From assembly GCA_964562685.1 (NCBI GenBank), contig CAZLUP010000006.1, positions 59,805-123,804 on the forward strand: a DNA stretch of 64,000 nucleotides, written 5' to 3'. Shown here piece after piece: positions 1 through 8,588 of the stretch. How positions within the stretch are numbered: the stretch's first letter is position 1; each line of letters starts with the position of its first letter. The stretch is from Stanieria sp964562685. GTDB taxonomy: Bacteria > Cyanobacteriota > Cyanobacteriia > Cyanobacteriales > Xenococcaceae. The translations under genes and the position numbers were made by a program. Below the pieces are notes generated by a model. It saw only the letters and a program-made list of their open reading frames with translations. It did not search any database and was not told the origin of the DNA.

Positions 1-597
1 AAAACGTTCATAAATTGAATCTGAAACCAAACGTTTTAATTCTGCTTGCTTTTTAATAACTGGTGTTAAATTAGGTGACCAAAGTTGAAGACCTTTTTGC
101 TTCCATTGTAGCCAAATTTGATGGCTTTGCTGGTAGATAAATTCAGCATTAACAAGTGTCAAAGGAATTTTAAAATCAAATTTAAAAAAAGAACTAAGAG
201 ATTCTGATTCAACATCATATTCTAATGAATGAGTATTTTCGGCGAGTAAAATATCAAATAAAATTTCTTTAATTTGATTTTCAATCAAAAGAATTAATTG
301 TTCTTTTTTGACGATTTTATTTTGATAAAAAACTGTTAGTGCATTATAGCTTTGACTATCAAAAGATTCTAAATTGATTAAATTGATTTCACTAAAATTT
401 ACTTGAGAACAGTATTTAGCTAAATGTCTTTGCCAAGATTTACGAGGAGAAGAACCGCCAAAAGCCCAAACTAATCTGCCTTGACAAAAGTAAAGAGTCC
501 AAGTAAGGTTTTTTAAACTATTTACCTTAATTTTTCCAGTAAATTTTTGCTCTTGAGTGGTTTTGATTTGAGCGAACAAATTAATTGTACTTCTCAT
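1..597 (-). CDS. PatA-like protein, PATAN domain (N-terminal part, cut by window edge)
   Basis: The readable 199 residues begin MRSTINLF and match the PATAN (DUF4388-type) module at the start of cyanobacterial PatA/PixG-class response regulators: an LFAQIK start, a TGKIKV strand, WTLYFCQGRLVWAFGG and a following RKSWQRHLAKYC. In that family a CheY-like receiver follows at the C-terminus. Here it would lie beyond base 1, so its presence is inferred. The ATG at 597-595 is the start. It is the last visible member of a same-strand run (GAF kinase, receiver, pentapeptide protein, this gene), which suggests a role in phototaxis or pattern-type signalling. The 178-bp gap upstream could hold its own promoter. 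Confidence 0.75.
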   Translation of the reverse strand, partial: MRSTINLFAQIKTTQEQKFTGKIKVNSLKNLTWTLYFCQGRLVWAFGGSSPRKSWQRHLAKYCSQVNFSEINLINLESFDSQSYNALTVFYQNKIVKKEQLILLIENQIKEILFDILLAENTHSLEYDVESESLSSFFKFDFKIPLTLVNAEFIYQQSHQIWLQWKQKGLQLWSPNLTPVIKKQAELKRLVSDSIYERF

Positions 598-775
598 AGT
601 TAATTACCTGTTTTTACAAAAAAATTAAATTAAGTCAAGTGATTGACGTTGATTTTTTTTCTGGGGGTAAATTTTTGTTTTCGGATTAATTCGATTTAAG
701 TAAATATATTTGAGGAACAATCAAAAAATCTTCTTGCTCAAAATATTTATTAGTTAAGTAGAAAAATTCAGTTGA

Positions 776-1588
776 TTAAAAAATTATTTTTTCGTGGTCA
801 ATTAGATAAGGAAACTCTCGAAGAATTTTAGAACACAGGTTAATAAAATTAATCATCCATTGTTGAGCAAAATGTCGTTGTGAATTTTTAACATTCATTC
901 CTAAAATCCCAGCAAATTTAATTTGACCAGACGCATCAACTATGAATCGGTTTAAGCAAGCAGATTCTGGACGAGAAGCTTGCCAATTTTTGGCAGTCAT
1001 TATTGGTCCTAAATAACGATTGCCGTACTGAGTCAGATAATTAAATTTTTGCAGTAAATCTTCTATAGAAATCTTTGTTTCTAACCATGTTTCTTGGCTA
1101 ATACAATTACAATTGTCTGGGAAATGAGTATTATGATCGAAGTATGCTTTGCTTAAGCTGGCTTGTTCTAAATCAGCACCTACTAGATAAGTACCTCTTA
1201 AATCAGCACCGTCTAAAATAGTTCTTTTGAGGGTTGCAGCATCTAAACTAGCATGGCGTAAATCAGCATCACGTAAGTTGGCATCATTTAAATAACTACA
1301 AACAATGCTTGCATGAGCTAAAAATGCTCCTTGTAATTTAGTTCCATTAAGTTTAGTACGATTTAGGTTGGTATTCTCAAGGTTAGCTCCATAGAGAATC
1401 GCATCACTTAAATCTGCATTACTTAAATCTGCATTTTTAAGATTAATGTATCTTAAATCTGCGCCTTTTAAATTAACTCCTGTTAAAGATACCTGTTGAA
1501 AATCTCTTTGTCCTGATTCATATCTTTGTTGTAATTCTTTGAATTTTAATCTTACTAAAGATGGGGAAGAAATTACTGAATGAATCAT
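776..1588 (-). CDS. pentapeptide-repeat protein
   Basis: This 270-residue protein carries about 24 tandem A(D/N)LxX pentapeptides between residues 35 and 150 (GVNLKGADLRYINLKNADLSNADLS is the start of the run), which should fold into a right-handed quadrilateral beta helix. A 120-residue C-terminal region follows, containing IMTAKNWQASRPESACLNRFIVDASGQ, with no motif I can name. There is no signal peptide or membrane segment, so it is probably cytosolic. Pentapeptide proteins are common in cyanobacteria and mostly of unknown function. It lies 68 bp after a receiver gene on the same strand, so co-expression with the kinase/regulator pair is plausible. The family call is firm; the function is unknown. 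Confidence 0.85.
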   Translation of the reverse strand: MIHSVISSPSLVRLKFKELQQRYESGQRDFQQVSLTGVNLKGADLRYINLKNADLSNADLSDAILYGANLENTNLNRTKLNGTKLQGAFLAHASIVCSYLNDANLRDADLRHASLDAATLKRTILDGADLRGTYLVGADLEQASLSKAYFDHNTHFPDNCNCISQETWLETKISIEDLLQKFNYLTQYGNRYLGPIMTAKNWQASRPESACLNRFIVDASGQIKFAGILGMNVKNSQRHFAQQWMINFINLCSKILREFPYLIDHEKIIF

Positions 1589-1656
1589 AATTTAACCTCT
1601 CTAAAATATTGATAAATAATTAATAAAAATGAGCTAAATAATCAAATTTATTTTGG

Positions 1657-2061
1657 TCAAAAGTTTTTGGCTAAACCTAACCCTGATAGGATTACTTGAG
1701 ATAACTCCTCTTCTGTCCAAGGTTTATACAAACAAGCGTGTAGATTAGCTTCTTGTTTAGCACGAGCGATCGCAACTTCATCGGCTTGTCCAGTCAACAA
1801 AATACTGACAAGTTCGGGAAAACGACGATGGGCTTGGATCAAAAACTCATCGCCTTTGACCCCAGGCATTAACCAATCTGAAACAATTACGACAATTTGT
1901 GTTCCTTCTTCTTGTAAGATTTCAATTATTTCCCATGCTTCTTCAACACTTTCGGCAATTTCATAGGAATAGCTTTTCCCAAAGCAACGGACAAGTTGTT
2001 CCTTAAGTGTTTCTAGTATGGCAACTTCATCATCTACACAGAGAATAGCAGAATGACACAT
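1657..2061 (-). CDS. CheY-like single-domain response regulator
   Basis: A stand-alone receiver domain of about 134 residues. The acidic pocket (CVDDE), the phosphoacceptor Asp in VIVSDWLMPGVKGDEF, the conserved Thr (LLTGQ) and the Lys in LYKPW are all present, so it should accept phosphate. No output domain follows. I chose the ATG that begins MCHSAIL because GGGAGA lies just upstream of it; an in-frame TTG nine codons earlier would put that motif inside the gene. It starts 50 bp after the GAF-rich histidine kinase on the same strand, which makes the kinase its likely donor. Its partner or output is not visible. Confidence 0.9.
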   Translation of the reverse strand: MCHSAILCVDDEVAILETLKEQLVRCFGKSYSYEIAESVEEAWEIIEILQEEGTQIVVIVSDWLMPGVKGDEFLIQAHRRFPELVSILLTGQADEVAIARAKQEANLHACLYKPWTEEELSQVILSGLGLAKNF

Positions 2062-2111
2062 GATTAAATTTCTCCCAAGTTGATTCAATAAATATTTAAG
2101 TTAATCCTGCA

Positions 2112-5100
2112 TTATTCAGTAATCTGGAATGGTAACCACACTGTAAAAATTGTCTGTCCAGGTTGACTGTCAAGCTCAATTTTTCCTTGATGTTTATCAA
2201 TGATTTTTCTACAAATGTATAAGCCAAGACCATTTCCTTCACCAATAGGCTTAGTTGTAAAAAACGGCTCGAAAATTTTGGCTTGAATTTCTGGCAAAAT
2301 TCCAGCCCCAGAGTCAGTAATTCGGACTTTGACACCATTAGCTTCTTCAAAGGTGGAGATGGTTAAAATTCCTTGTTCTTTCATAGCTTGAATCGCATTG
2401 TGAATTAAATTTGTCCAAACTTGAATCAATTCATCAGGAAAACACCAAATAGGAGGAATGGGTTGATAATCGCGAATAACTTCAATATCGTGCTTAAGCT
2501 TATTGTGATAGAGTTCTAAAGCAGTTTCTAAACCTTCGACGATCTGGATTTGATATGGTTTATTACTATTGTCGTAACGGGCATAGTTTTTAAGTGCAAC
2601 TATGATTTTGGTAACTCGTTCTACGGCAGTAGCGATAGTACGACTGTTGTTAGGTAGACGAGCTAGATTATAAGCAAGTTGTAAAATTAACTCACAATTA
2701 TTTTGCTTTAGCAAAGGTATAAAAGGTTCAATTTCATCGCCATAGATGCCTATATCAATCAATCGCTCCGCAATCCAAACAGAGTCTTTGAGGTTGTGTG
2801 ACTCTAAGCGCTTTGTCAATGATTGTTTGAGAGTTCGTTTCTGACGACCAGTTACTAAAGCTGGTTGTTGAATTGCCCGCTCGATTAAAGCAAAAAACTT
2901 ACTTTGTTCAGTAGAATTAAGCAATTGGCAAAAATGAGGAAGTTGTTCCAAGGCTTCGTTGATGCCTCTAGTCATATTTCCCACTGCGGTTTTAATCGTA
3001 CCCAAAGGAGTATTAATTTCGTGAGCAATGCCAGCAATCAACTGTCCTAAACCAGCTAACTTTTCGCCTTGAATAAGTTGAATTTGGGATTGTTGTAAAT
3101 CTTTAAGGGCTAAGGCTAATTCTTGGGCTTGTTTCTGAGTCTGTTGTAATAGTTCCGCTTGTTGGAGTGCGATTCCTAATTGTACACCTACCTGGGCTAG
3201 TAAATTGACTTCTTCTTGTTGCCAATAACGTGGCTGGAGAGCTTGATAAGCCATGAGTAGCCCCCAGAGTTTTTCTCCTTGCAAGATTGGGACAAATATC
3301 TCATTACGAGGATATTGATCGTTTTTGTTCTCTAGAATCAAACGATTTTCTTGGATCATTTGCGCTTTGGTGAATGGTGTCCAATCGTCAGCAATTGAGT
3401 CTGCCACAAATTCACCACTCCAGTCGGAGTGAAAGCGGTAAATGGCTACTCGTTCGACTTTTAGGAGTTGGCGGACTTCTTGAGTAGTAGTTTTAAATAT
3501 GGTATCGATGTCCAGAGAACGGCGGATTTTCTCGATAGTAGTGGCTAAAGCTCTCTGGCGTTCCCCAGCTTTTTCTTGGATTTGCTGAAGATACTCTGCT
3601 TGTTGGAGAGCAACACCAAGTTGCCAACCAATTTGACGCAGCAAAAAATTTTCATCTTCTTGCCAATGACGGGGAGAAGAGTTTTGATAGGCAGCTAATA
3701 ATCCCCACAAGCGATCGCTTTGCCAGATAGGAGCGATCGCGTAGGCTTTGGCTTCAAATTTTTCTAATAATTTCACATGACAGTCAGAATGTCCTGCTTG
3801 ATAGATATCATCGACGGCAAAAGTTTCATTTTGAGCATACCTACCACCTTGAGTTGCTTGCAAATGGGTATCGTTAATTTTGGGCAAAGCTCCTACTAGC
3901 GGTGTCCAACCTTCTGCCATTGATTCAGCTACAAAGTTACCACTCCAGTCAGAGTTAAAGCGGTAAATAGCAACTCTCTCAGCTTTAAGTAATTGACGGA
4001 CTTCCTGAGTAGCCGTCTGAAAAATGATGTTAATGTCTAAGGATTGGCATATTTTCTGGATCGTATTACAGATGATTTGTTGACGTTCGGCAATCCATTT
4101 TTGCTGTTCGGCATTTGCCAATTGAACTGATTGAATTTGCATTTGTTCGACATAATCTGATTGTTGTAGGGCAACTCCCAACTGTTCAGCAATCTGTTTA
4201 ACAAATTCAATCTCATGCTCTGCCCAAGCTCGAATCCCACTACACTGATGAATACATAGTAAACCCCATAACAACTTACCCTTGAGCAAGGGGACAATTA
4301 AATTAGCTCGAATTTGGAACTGCTCTAGAAGATCAACCTGACAATCTTTTAATTCAGTTTGATTAACATCTGTCACAGCTTGTATTGTGCCATTTTGGAA
4401 ATCAATGGTATCTTGTTCCCCAAGATTGTGGATGTGTAACGATTTAGCCAGCATTGAATTCCATTGCTCACCTACGTCTTCAGCGATGAATTCACCATCA
4501 TTCCAGTCACTCTCTGGTTGGAAGCGAAACATAGCCACCCGATCAACATTCAGTAATTTCCTAACCTCTATTACCGTAGTATTAAAAATTTCATCTAAGT
4601 TGAGAGATTCTCGAATGTGAGCAATTACCCCTGTTAATGCTTTTTGTTGCTCTGTTTGCAACTTGGCTTGCATCAGCATTTTGCTGTGTTGTATGGCAAC
4701 TCCTAAATGTTCAGCAATTTGTTTGACAAATTCAATTTCATGCTCTGTCCAAACTCTAACCCCATTACACTGATGAAGACACAGTAATCCCCACAATAGT
4801 CGATCCTGGAGCAAAGGCACGACCAAATTAGCACGGATTTGAAATCGTTCGAGAAGGGCAAGATAACATTCTTTTAGACCAGAATTGTAAATATCTGCGA
4901 TCGCTTGGACTTTCCCATTCTGGTAATCAATGGCGTACTGTTCTACAAAACATTCTTCTTGTAAGCGTTGACCGAGAATTGAGTTCCATTGCGGATCGAG
5001 ATCTTCTGCCATAAATTCTCCATCATGCAAAATGCAATTAGGCTCAAATCGAAATACCGCCACTCGATCCACTTGGAGTAATTGTCTAACCTCTGTTACT

Positions 5101-5270
5101 GTAACTTGGATTAGATTTTCCAAGTCTAGAGATTCTCTAATCCTCGTAATTACTCTTGTCAAAGCTTTTTGCTGCTCAAGTTTATGCGACTCTAAAAGAC
5201 AAATAAAATTATCGATATCCTGTAAAGAAAAAGGTTGATTAGGGTCAACAGTAGGTTGCATTTGCGTCAC
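2112..5270 (-). CDS. multi-GAF sensor histidine kinase, probable cyanobacteriochrome
   Basis: A 1052-residue kinase with four GAF domains (about 35-195, 210-370, 400-560, 575-705), a short coiled coil, a DHp helix with His750 in LIAGIAHEINTPLGT, and an HATPase with NLIHNAIQAM, DSGAGI and GNGLGLYICRK. About 120 residues separate the H-box helix from the second DHp helix, longer than usual. GAF3 has the bilin-binding Cys-His pair (SDCHVKLLEKF, Cys497) and the WSGNFVAES strand seen in red/green cyanobacteriochromes. GAF1 has Cys135-Tyr, GAF2 Cys310-Gln, and GAF4 lacks that whole helix. At least GAF3 may therefore bind a bilin. No membrane segment is seen. Start is a GTG; an ATG three codons later is equally possible. 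The receiver gene follows. Confidence 0.9.
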   Translation of the reverse strand: MTQMQPTVDPNQPFSLQDIDNFICLLESHKLEQQKALTRVITRIRESLDLENLIQVTVTEVRQLLQVDRVAVFRFEPNCILHDGEFMAEDLDPQWNSILGQRLQEECFVEQYAIDYQNGKVQAIADIYNSGLKECYLALLERFQIRANLVVPLLQDRLLWGLLCLHQCNGVRVWTEHEIEFVKQIAEHLGVAIQHSKMLMQAKLQTEQQKALTGVIAHIRESLNLDEIFNTTVIEVRKLLNVDRVAMFRFQPESDWNDGEFIAEDVGEQWNSMLAKSLHIHNLGEQDTIDFQNGTIQAVTDVNQTELKDCQVDLLEQFQIRANLIVPLLKGKLLWGLLCIHQCSGIRAWAEHEIEFVKQIAEQLGVALQQSDYVEQMQIQSVQLANAEQQKWIAERQQIICNTIQKICQSLDINIIFQTATQEVRQLLKAERVAIYRFNSDWSGNFVAESMAEGWTPLVGALPKINDTHLQATQGGRYAQNETFAVDDIYQAGHSDCHVKLLEKFEAKAYAIAPIWQSDRLWGLLAAYQNSSPRHWQEDENFLLRQIGWQLGVALQQAEYLQQIQEKAGERQRALATTIEKIRRSLDIDTIFKTTTQEVRQLLKVERVAIYRFHSDWSGEFVADSIADDWTPFTKAQMIQENRLILENKNDQYPRNEIFVPILQGEKLWGLLMAYQALQPRYWQQEEVNLLAQVGVQLGIALQQAELLQQTQKQAQELALALKDLQQSQIQLIQGEKLAGLGQLIAGIAHEINTPLGTIKTAVGNMTRGINEALEQLPHFCQLLNSTEQSKFFALIERAIQQPALVTGRQKRTLKQSLTKRLESHNLKDSVWIAERLIDIGIYGDEIEPFIPLLKQNNCELILQLAYNLARLPNNSRTIATAVERVTKIIVALKNYARYDNSNKPYQIQIVEGLETALELYHNKLKHDIEVIRDYQPIPPIWCFPDELIQVWTNLIHNAIQAMKEQGILTISTFEEANGVKVRITDSGAGILPEIQAKIFEPFFTTKPIGEGNGLGLYICRKIIDKHQGKIELDSQPGQTIFTVWLPFQITE

Positions 5271-5535
5271 ATTTAAGATTAGTTTTGATTTACTAGGGTT
5301 TACTCAATTTATTTGTAAAATTAGTATTCCCAAGGAACGTCAAAATCTAACTGTCAGAAATTCAGACCTACTGAATTAAATCGAAAAATTTCACTATAAC
5401 TTTTAAAAATTCAAATTTTTATTAAAATTAAATTAGTTTTATTGTTACTATTTTATTAATTATTAATTTCATTTAGATAAAACTACTAAAAAATAATATT
5501 AAATGTCAATTAAATAATCAATTAAAAGTTTTTAT

Positions 5536-5991
5536 TTAGATTAGATCGAATTCTTTTAAAGCTGGTAAAAAGTTGTTATTTTCATGACTGGGACGACTCA
5601 ATTTTATTAAAACAAAACGTTCCAAAGGAGTAAGCTTAGACCATTGTTCAAGGGTTAATTGTAAACCAAATTCTGCTAGTTTTGTTTGCAATTCTTGAGG
5701 AATTAAAGTTGGCTCTAACCAGGCAGGATGGGGATCGATTGCTAATTCTCCTGCTGGTGCGCCAGTTTTTTCTCGAACTAAATTTTGTAAAAATTCGCGG
5801 TATTTTTGAGCTTCTGTTTCGGTCGAACAAGGTAAAGCAACTAAAGCTTGACGTTCTTCTTGCTCAAATTGATGCCAATGAGAAAGTTTGAGTTTGACTC
5901 CGCAAGTATCTAGTTTCATCCTGACTTGCATGGGAATGCAGCGCAAAGATTCCACAAAATCTGCTTCAAATTGAAAAAATTGATTGGTCAT
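5536..5991 (-). CDS. narM: nitrate reductase-associated protein NarM
   Basis: A soluble protein of about 151 residues belonging to the cyanobacterial nitrate-reductase-associated family, with FQFEADFVESLRCIPMQVRMKLD near the N-terminus and LTLEQWSKLTPLERFVL near the C-terminus. In other cyanobacteria NarM is required for active NarB, probably at an assembly or cofactor step. It lies directly after narB on the same strand. The chosen ATG is 15 bp after the narB stop; a TTG six codons earlier would overlap the stop. The neighbouring narB makes the assignment strong. Confidence 0.85.
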   Translation of the reverse strand: MTNQFFQFEADFVESLRCIPMQVRMKLDTCGVKLKLSHWHQFEQEERQALVALPCSTETEAQKYREFLQNLVREKTGAPAGELAIDPHPAWLEPTLIPQELQTKLAEFGLQLTLEQWSKLTPLERFVLIKLSRPSHENNNFLPALKEFDLI

Positions 5992-6005
5992 TTGTCTTTT
6001 GGCTT

Positions 6006-8270
6006 TCAAATTTGAGATAACAGTTCTCCTTGTTCAATTTTTATTTCTGAATTTTGTTTTGCTTTTACTGGAATTAATTTTACTGCACAGGCTTTTAATT
6101 CTGGTTCAAGGGAAATTGGACAAGCTTCTGGATGAGTAAGGACGTTAGCTTCGGCATTTTCTGACCATAATGCTCCCCAGTGCATGGGTACAAAAACTGT
6201 TCCAGGCGCGATCGCTTTAGTTACTCTAGCAGGAAAAATTCCTTTACCACGACGAGAATCGATTTCTACCATCATACCTTCTTCGATTTCTAATTTTTCG
6301 GCATCGCGGGGATGAATTTCTAAGAATGGTTGAGGTTGTTTTTTCATAATCTTTTCGATTCTTCCTGTGCGAGTCATGGTGTGCCAATGTTCATAAACTC
6401 GACCGACAGTTAAGACAAAAGGATATTCATTGTTGGGTGGTTCTGCCAATCCTTTGGAATGGAAAGCTGCAAATTTTGCCCTGCCGTCAGAAGTATTAAA
6501 TATTCGATCTGTATAAAGCCGTTTAGCTGCTACTTTCTCCTGTTTTTTTTCTTTAAATAAAGAAGAAAGTAATCCTTTCTCCCCATCTCCTTGTCTCCCT
6601 ATCTCCCCCTCTCCTTCCAGGGGACAGGGCCATTGAATTGGGCCTTCTTGTTGCAGACGTTGATAACTCAAGCCTGTGACATCACAAGGACGATTACGAG
6701 TTAACTGTATAAATTCGGCGTAAACCTCTTCAGAAGAAGTAAAACTAAACTCTTTAGTAAAGCCTAAACGACGACCAACTTCAGCAAAGATTTCCCAATC
6801 AGCTTTAGCTTCTCCAGGAGGATTACGAAATTGTGGGCAAAGGGTCACTACTCGTTCTGAATTAGTCATTGTTCCTGTTTTTTCGCCCCATTGGGCAGCA
6901 GGTAACAAAATATGGGCATAAGCAGAGGTTTCAGTAGGATAATAAGCATCCTGATAGACTGTTAATGGCGATCGCATTAAAGCTTGTTTGGTTCGTTCTA
7001 GATCGGGCATACTTACAGCAGGATTAGTTGCAGCGATCCACAACAAACCGACTGAGCCTGTTTCTAAACTTGTAATCATACTCCAAGCATCTTTACCTGG
7101 AACGGGCGAAATGCTTCCTGGTGTTAAACCCCATAATTGTTCTACTTCTGCTCGATGTTGAGGATTTTTCACCATTCTATAGCCAGGTAGAATATGGGCG
7201 AGTCCTCCTGCTTCCCTTCCCCCCATCGCGTTTGGTTGTCCAGTCAGGGAAAAAGGACCAGCACCTGGTTTACCGATATTTCCTGTCATTAAATGCAGAT
7301 TAATAATGGTTCTAACTTTTGCCGTGCCTTCAGAAGATTGATTGATTCCCATCGACCATAAGGAAAGTACTCTTTCCGACTCTCCCCAATAACGGGCTGC
7401 TTGTTCAATTAGATCGATGCGAATTCCACATTTTCGAGCGACGACTTCGGGGGGATAATGTTGAATTACTTCGGTATATTGGGGAAAACCTTGAGTACAT
7501 TCATCAATAAACAGAGTATCGAGATAACCCCAACGCATCAGTAAATGAGCAATGCCATTGAGTAAATCTATATCCGTCCCTGGTTTAATCGCTAAATGCA
7601 AGTCAGCAGCCTCGGCAGTAGGAGTGCAACGAGGATCGACAACGATCATTTTTACTTTACGGTTCTTTTTATGATGAACTCGCAAGCGATTAAAGACAAT
7701 TGGATGACACTCAGCCGTATTCGTTCCGATTAAAAACGCACAATCGGTTAATTCCAAATCATCGTAACAGCAGGGAGGGCCATCAGAACCAAAACTTTGA
7801 ATATATCCTGCCACTGCCGAAGACATACACAGACGTGAATTGGCATCAAAATTATTTGTGCCTAAACAACCTTTGAGAAGTTTCTGAGCAATATAATAGT
7901 CTTCGGTTTGAAATTGTCCAGAACCATACATACAGATAGCATCTGATCCTTCAGTTGCTCGAAGATATTGAATCCTATTAACAATTTTTTCAAAGGCTTC
8001 ATCCCAACTAGCGCGACGGAAAGGCTGGTCTAAAGAATCTCTGATCATGGGATACTTGAGGCGGTTTTGATCCAAAGATTCCGCGATCGTACCACCTTTA
8101 ACACATATTTTACCTTGACTAGAGGGGTGAGAGCGATCGCCTCTGACTTGCCAAATCGGATTACCTTGATGATCTCGATTAGTGGCTTTACCTGGTTGTG
8201 CTGGAGGTAAGACTTCTAAGCCACAACCCACACCACAGTATGGACATAATGTTTTGGTTGGTTCTGTCAC
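6006..8270 (-). CDS. narB: ferredoxin-nitrate reductase NarB
   Basis: NarB reduces nitrate to nitrite with ferredoxin electrons, using one 4Fe-4S cluster and a Mo-bis-MGD cofactor. The N-terminal cluster ligands are CPYCGVGC plus the Cys in KICVKGG, and the molybdopterin family blocks follow (SRLCMSSAVAGY, GTNTAECHPIVFNR, GQPNAMGGREAGG, and a C-terminal molydopterin-dinucleotide domain with VGRVYEHWHTMTRTGR). I prefer the GTG giving MTEPTKTLCPYC, with AGAGAAG upstream, over a TTG five codons earlier. Near residues 548-580 a charged, low-complexity stretch (EGEGEIGRQGDGEKG then KEKKQEK) interrupts the usual sequence just before RLYTDRIF; at DNA level it is a G-rich octamer run. narM follows and nrtP precedes. 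Confidence 0.97.
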   Translation of the reverse strand: MTEPTKTLCPYCGVGCGLEVLPPAQPGKATNRDHQGNPIWQVRGDRSHPSSQGKICVKGGTIAESLDQNRLKYPMIRDSLDQPFRRASWDEAFEKIVNRIQYLRATEGSDAICMYGSGQFQTEDYYIAQKLLKGCLGTNNFDANSRLCMSSAVAGYIQSFGSDGPPCCYDDLELTDCAFLIGTNTAECHPIVFNRLRVHHKKNRKVKMIVVDPRCTPTAEAADLHLAIKPGTDIDLLNGIAHLLMRWGYLDTLFIDECTQGFPQYTEVIQHYPPEVVARKCGIRIDLIEQAARYWGESERVLSLWSMGINQSSEGTAKVRTIINLHLMTGNIGKPGAGPFSLTGQPNAMGGREAGGLAHILPGYRMVKNPQHRAEVEQLWGLTPGSISPVPGKDAWSMITSLETGSVGLLWIAATNPAVSMPDLERTKQALMRSPLTVYQDAYYPTETSAYAHILLPAAQWGEKTGTMTNSERVVTLCPQFRNPPGEAKADWEIFAEVGRRLGFTKEFSFTSSEEVYAEFIQLTRNRPCDVTGLSYQRLQQEGPIQWPCPLEGEGEIGRQGDGEKGLLSSLFKEKKQEKVAAKRLYTDRIFNTSDGRAKFAAFHSKGLAEPPNNEYPFVLTVGRVYEHWHTMTRTGRIEKIMKKQPQPFLEIHPRDAEKLEIEEGMMVEIDSRRGKGIFPARVTKAIAPGTVFVPMHWGALWSENAEANVLTHPEACPISLEPELKACAVKLIPVKAKQNSEIKIEQGELLSQI
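6530..6625 (-). repeat. G-rich octamer run inserted in frame in narB
   Basis: Read on the coding strand, four successive 8-bp units (GGGGAGAT, AGGGAGAC, AAGGAGAT, GGGGAGAA) are followed by an AT-rich stretch containing the small palindrome TTCTTTAAATAAAGAA nested in TACTTTC/GAAAGTA. It encodes about 32 low-complexity residues that I do not expect in NarB. The unit length and sequence resemble the octamers inside the inverted-repeat element at 19328 and 35250. Origin from the same repeat class is inference. Confidence 0.6.
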
Positions 8271-8531
8271 TTTGCTTCTCTTCAATTCGTTAATAGCAAG
8301 TTGGCTCTTAGAAATTTATGTAACTTAATCAAAATTTTTTACTATAATTTCAAGCTCAAGTACAAGCAATTTTTTTAATAAAAAATAAAGTAATAAATGT
8401 TATTTTCTTTTTAAATCAATAAAACTTCTGATTTTATAAATTTTAAATATAAACATTATTTTTCTTGGTTTTTGTTATCAACAAACATTTTTGAGTAAAT
8501 CTCAAGTAATTCAAACAATCTTCAAAAATTA

Positions 8532-8556
8532 GTAGAGTGGGCATTACCCACGCTAC
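8532..8556 (-). terminator. hairpin after nrtP, possible weak terminator
   Basis: GTAG-A-GTGGG, a five-base loop and CCCAC-G-CTAC form a stem of about ten pairs with one mismatch. On the minus strand it is followed by TAATTTTTG. It lies 33 bp beyond the nrtP stop. It may equally be one of the short GTGGG/CCCAC palindromes scattered between genes of this genome (another is at 44134). Confidence 0.4.
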
Positions 8557-8588
8557 AGCTATAAATTTCTTCCAGAGGCTTTCTCCTG

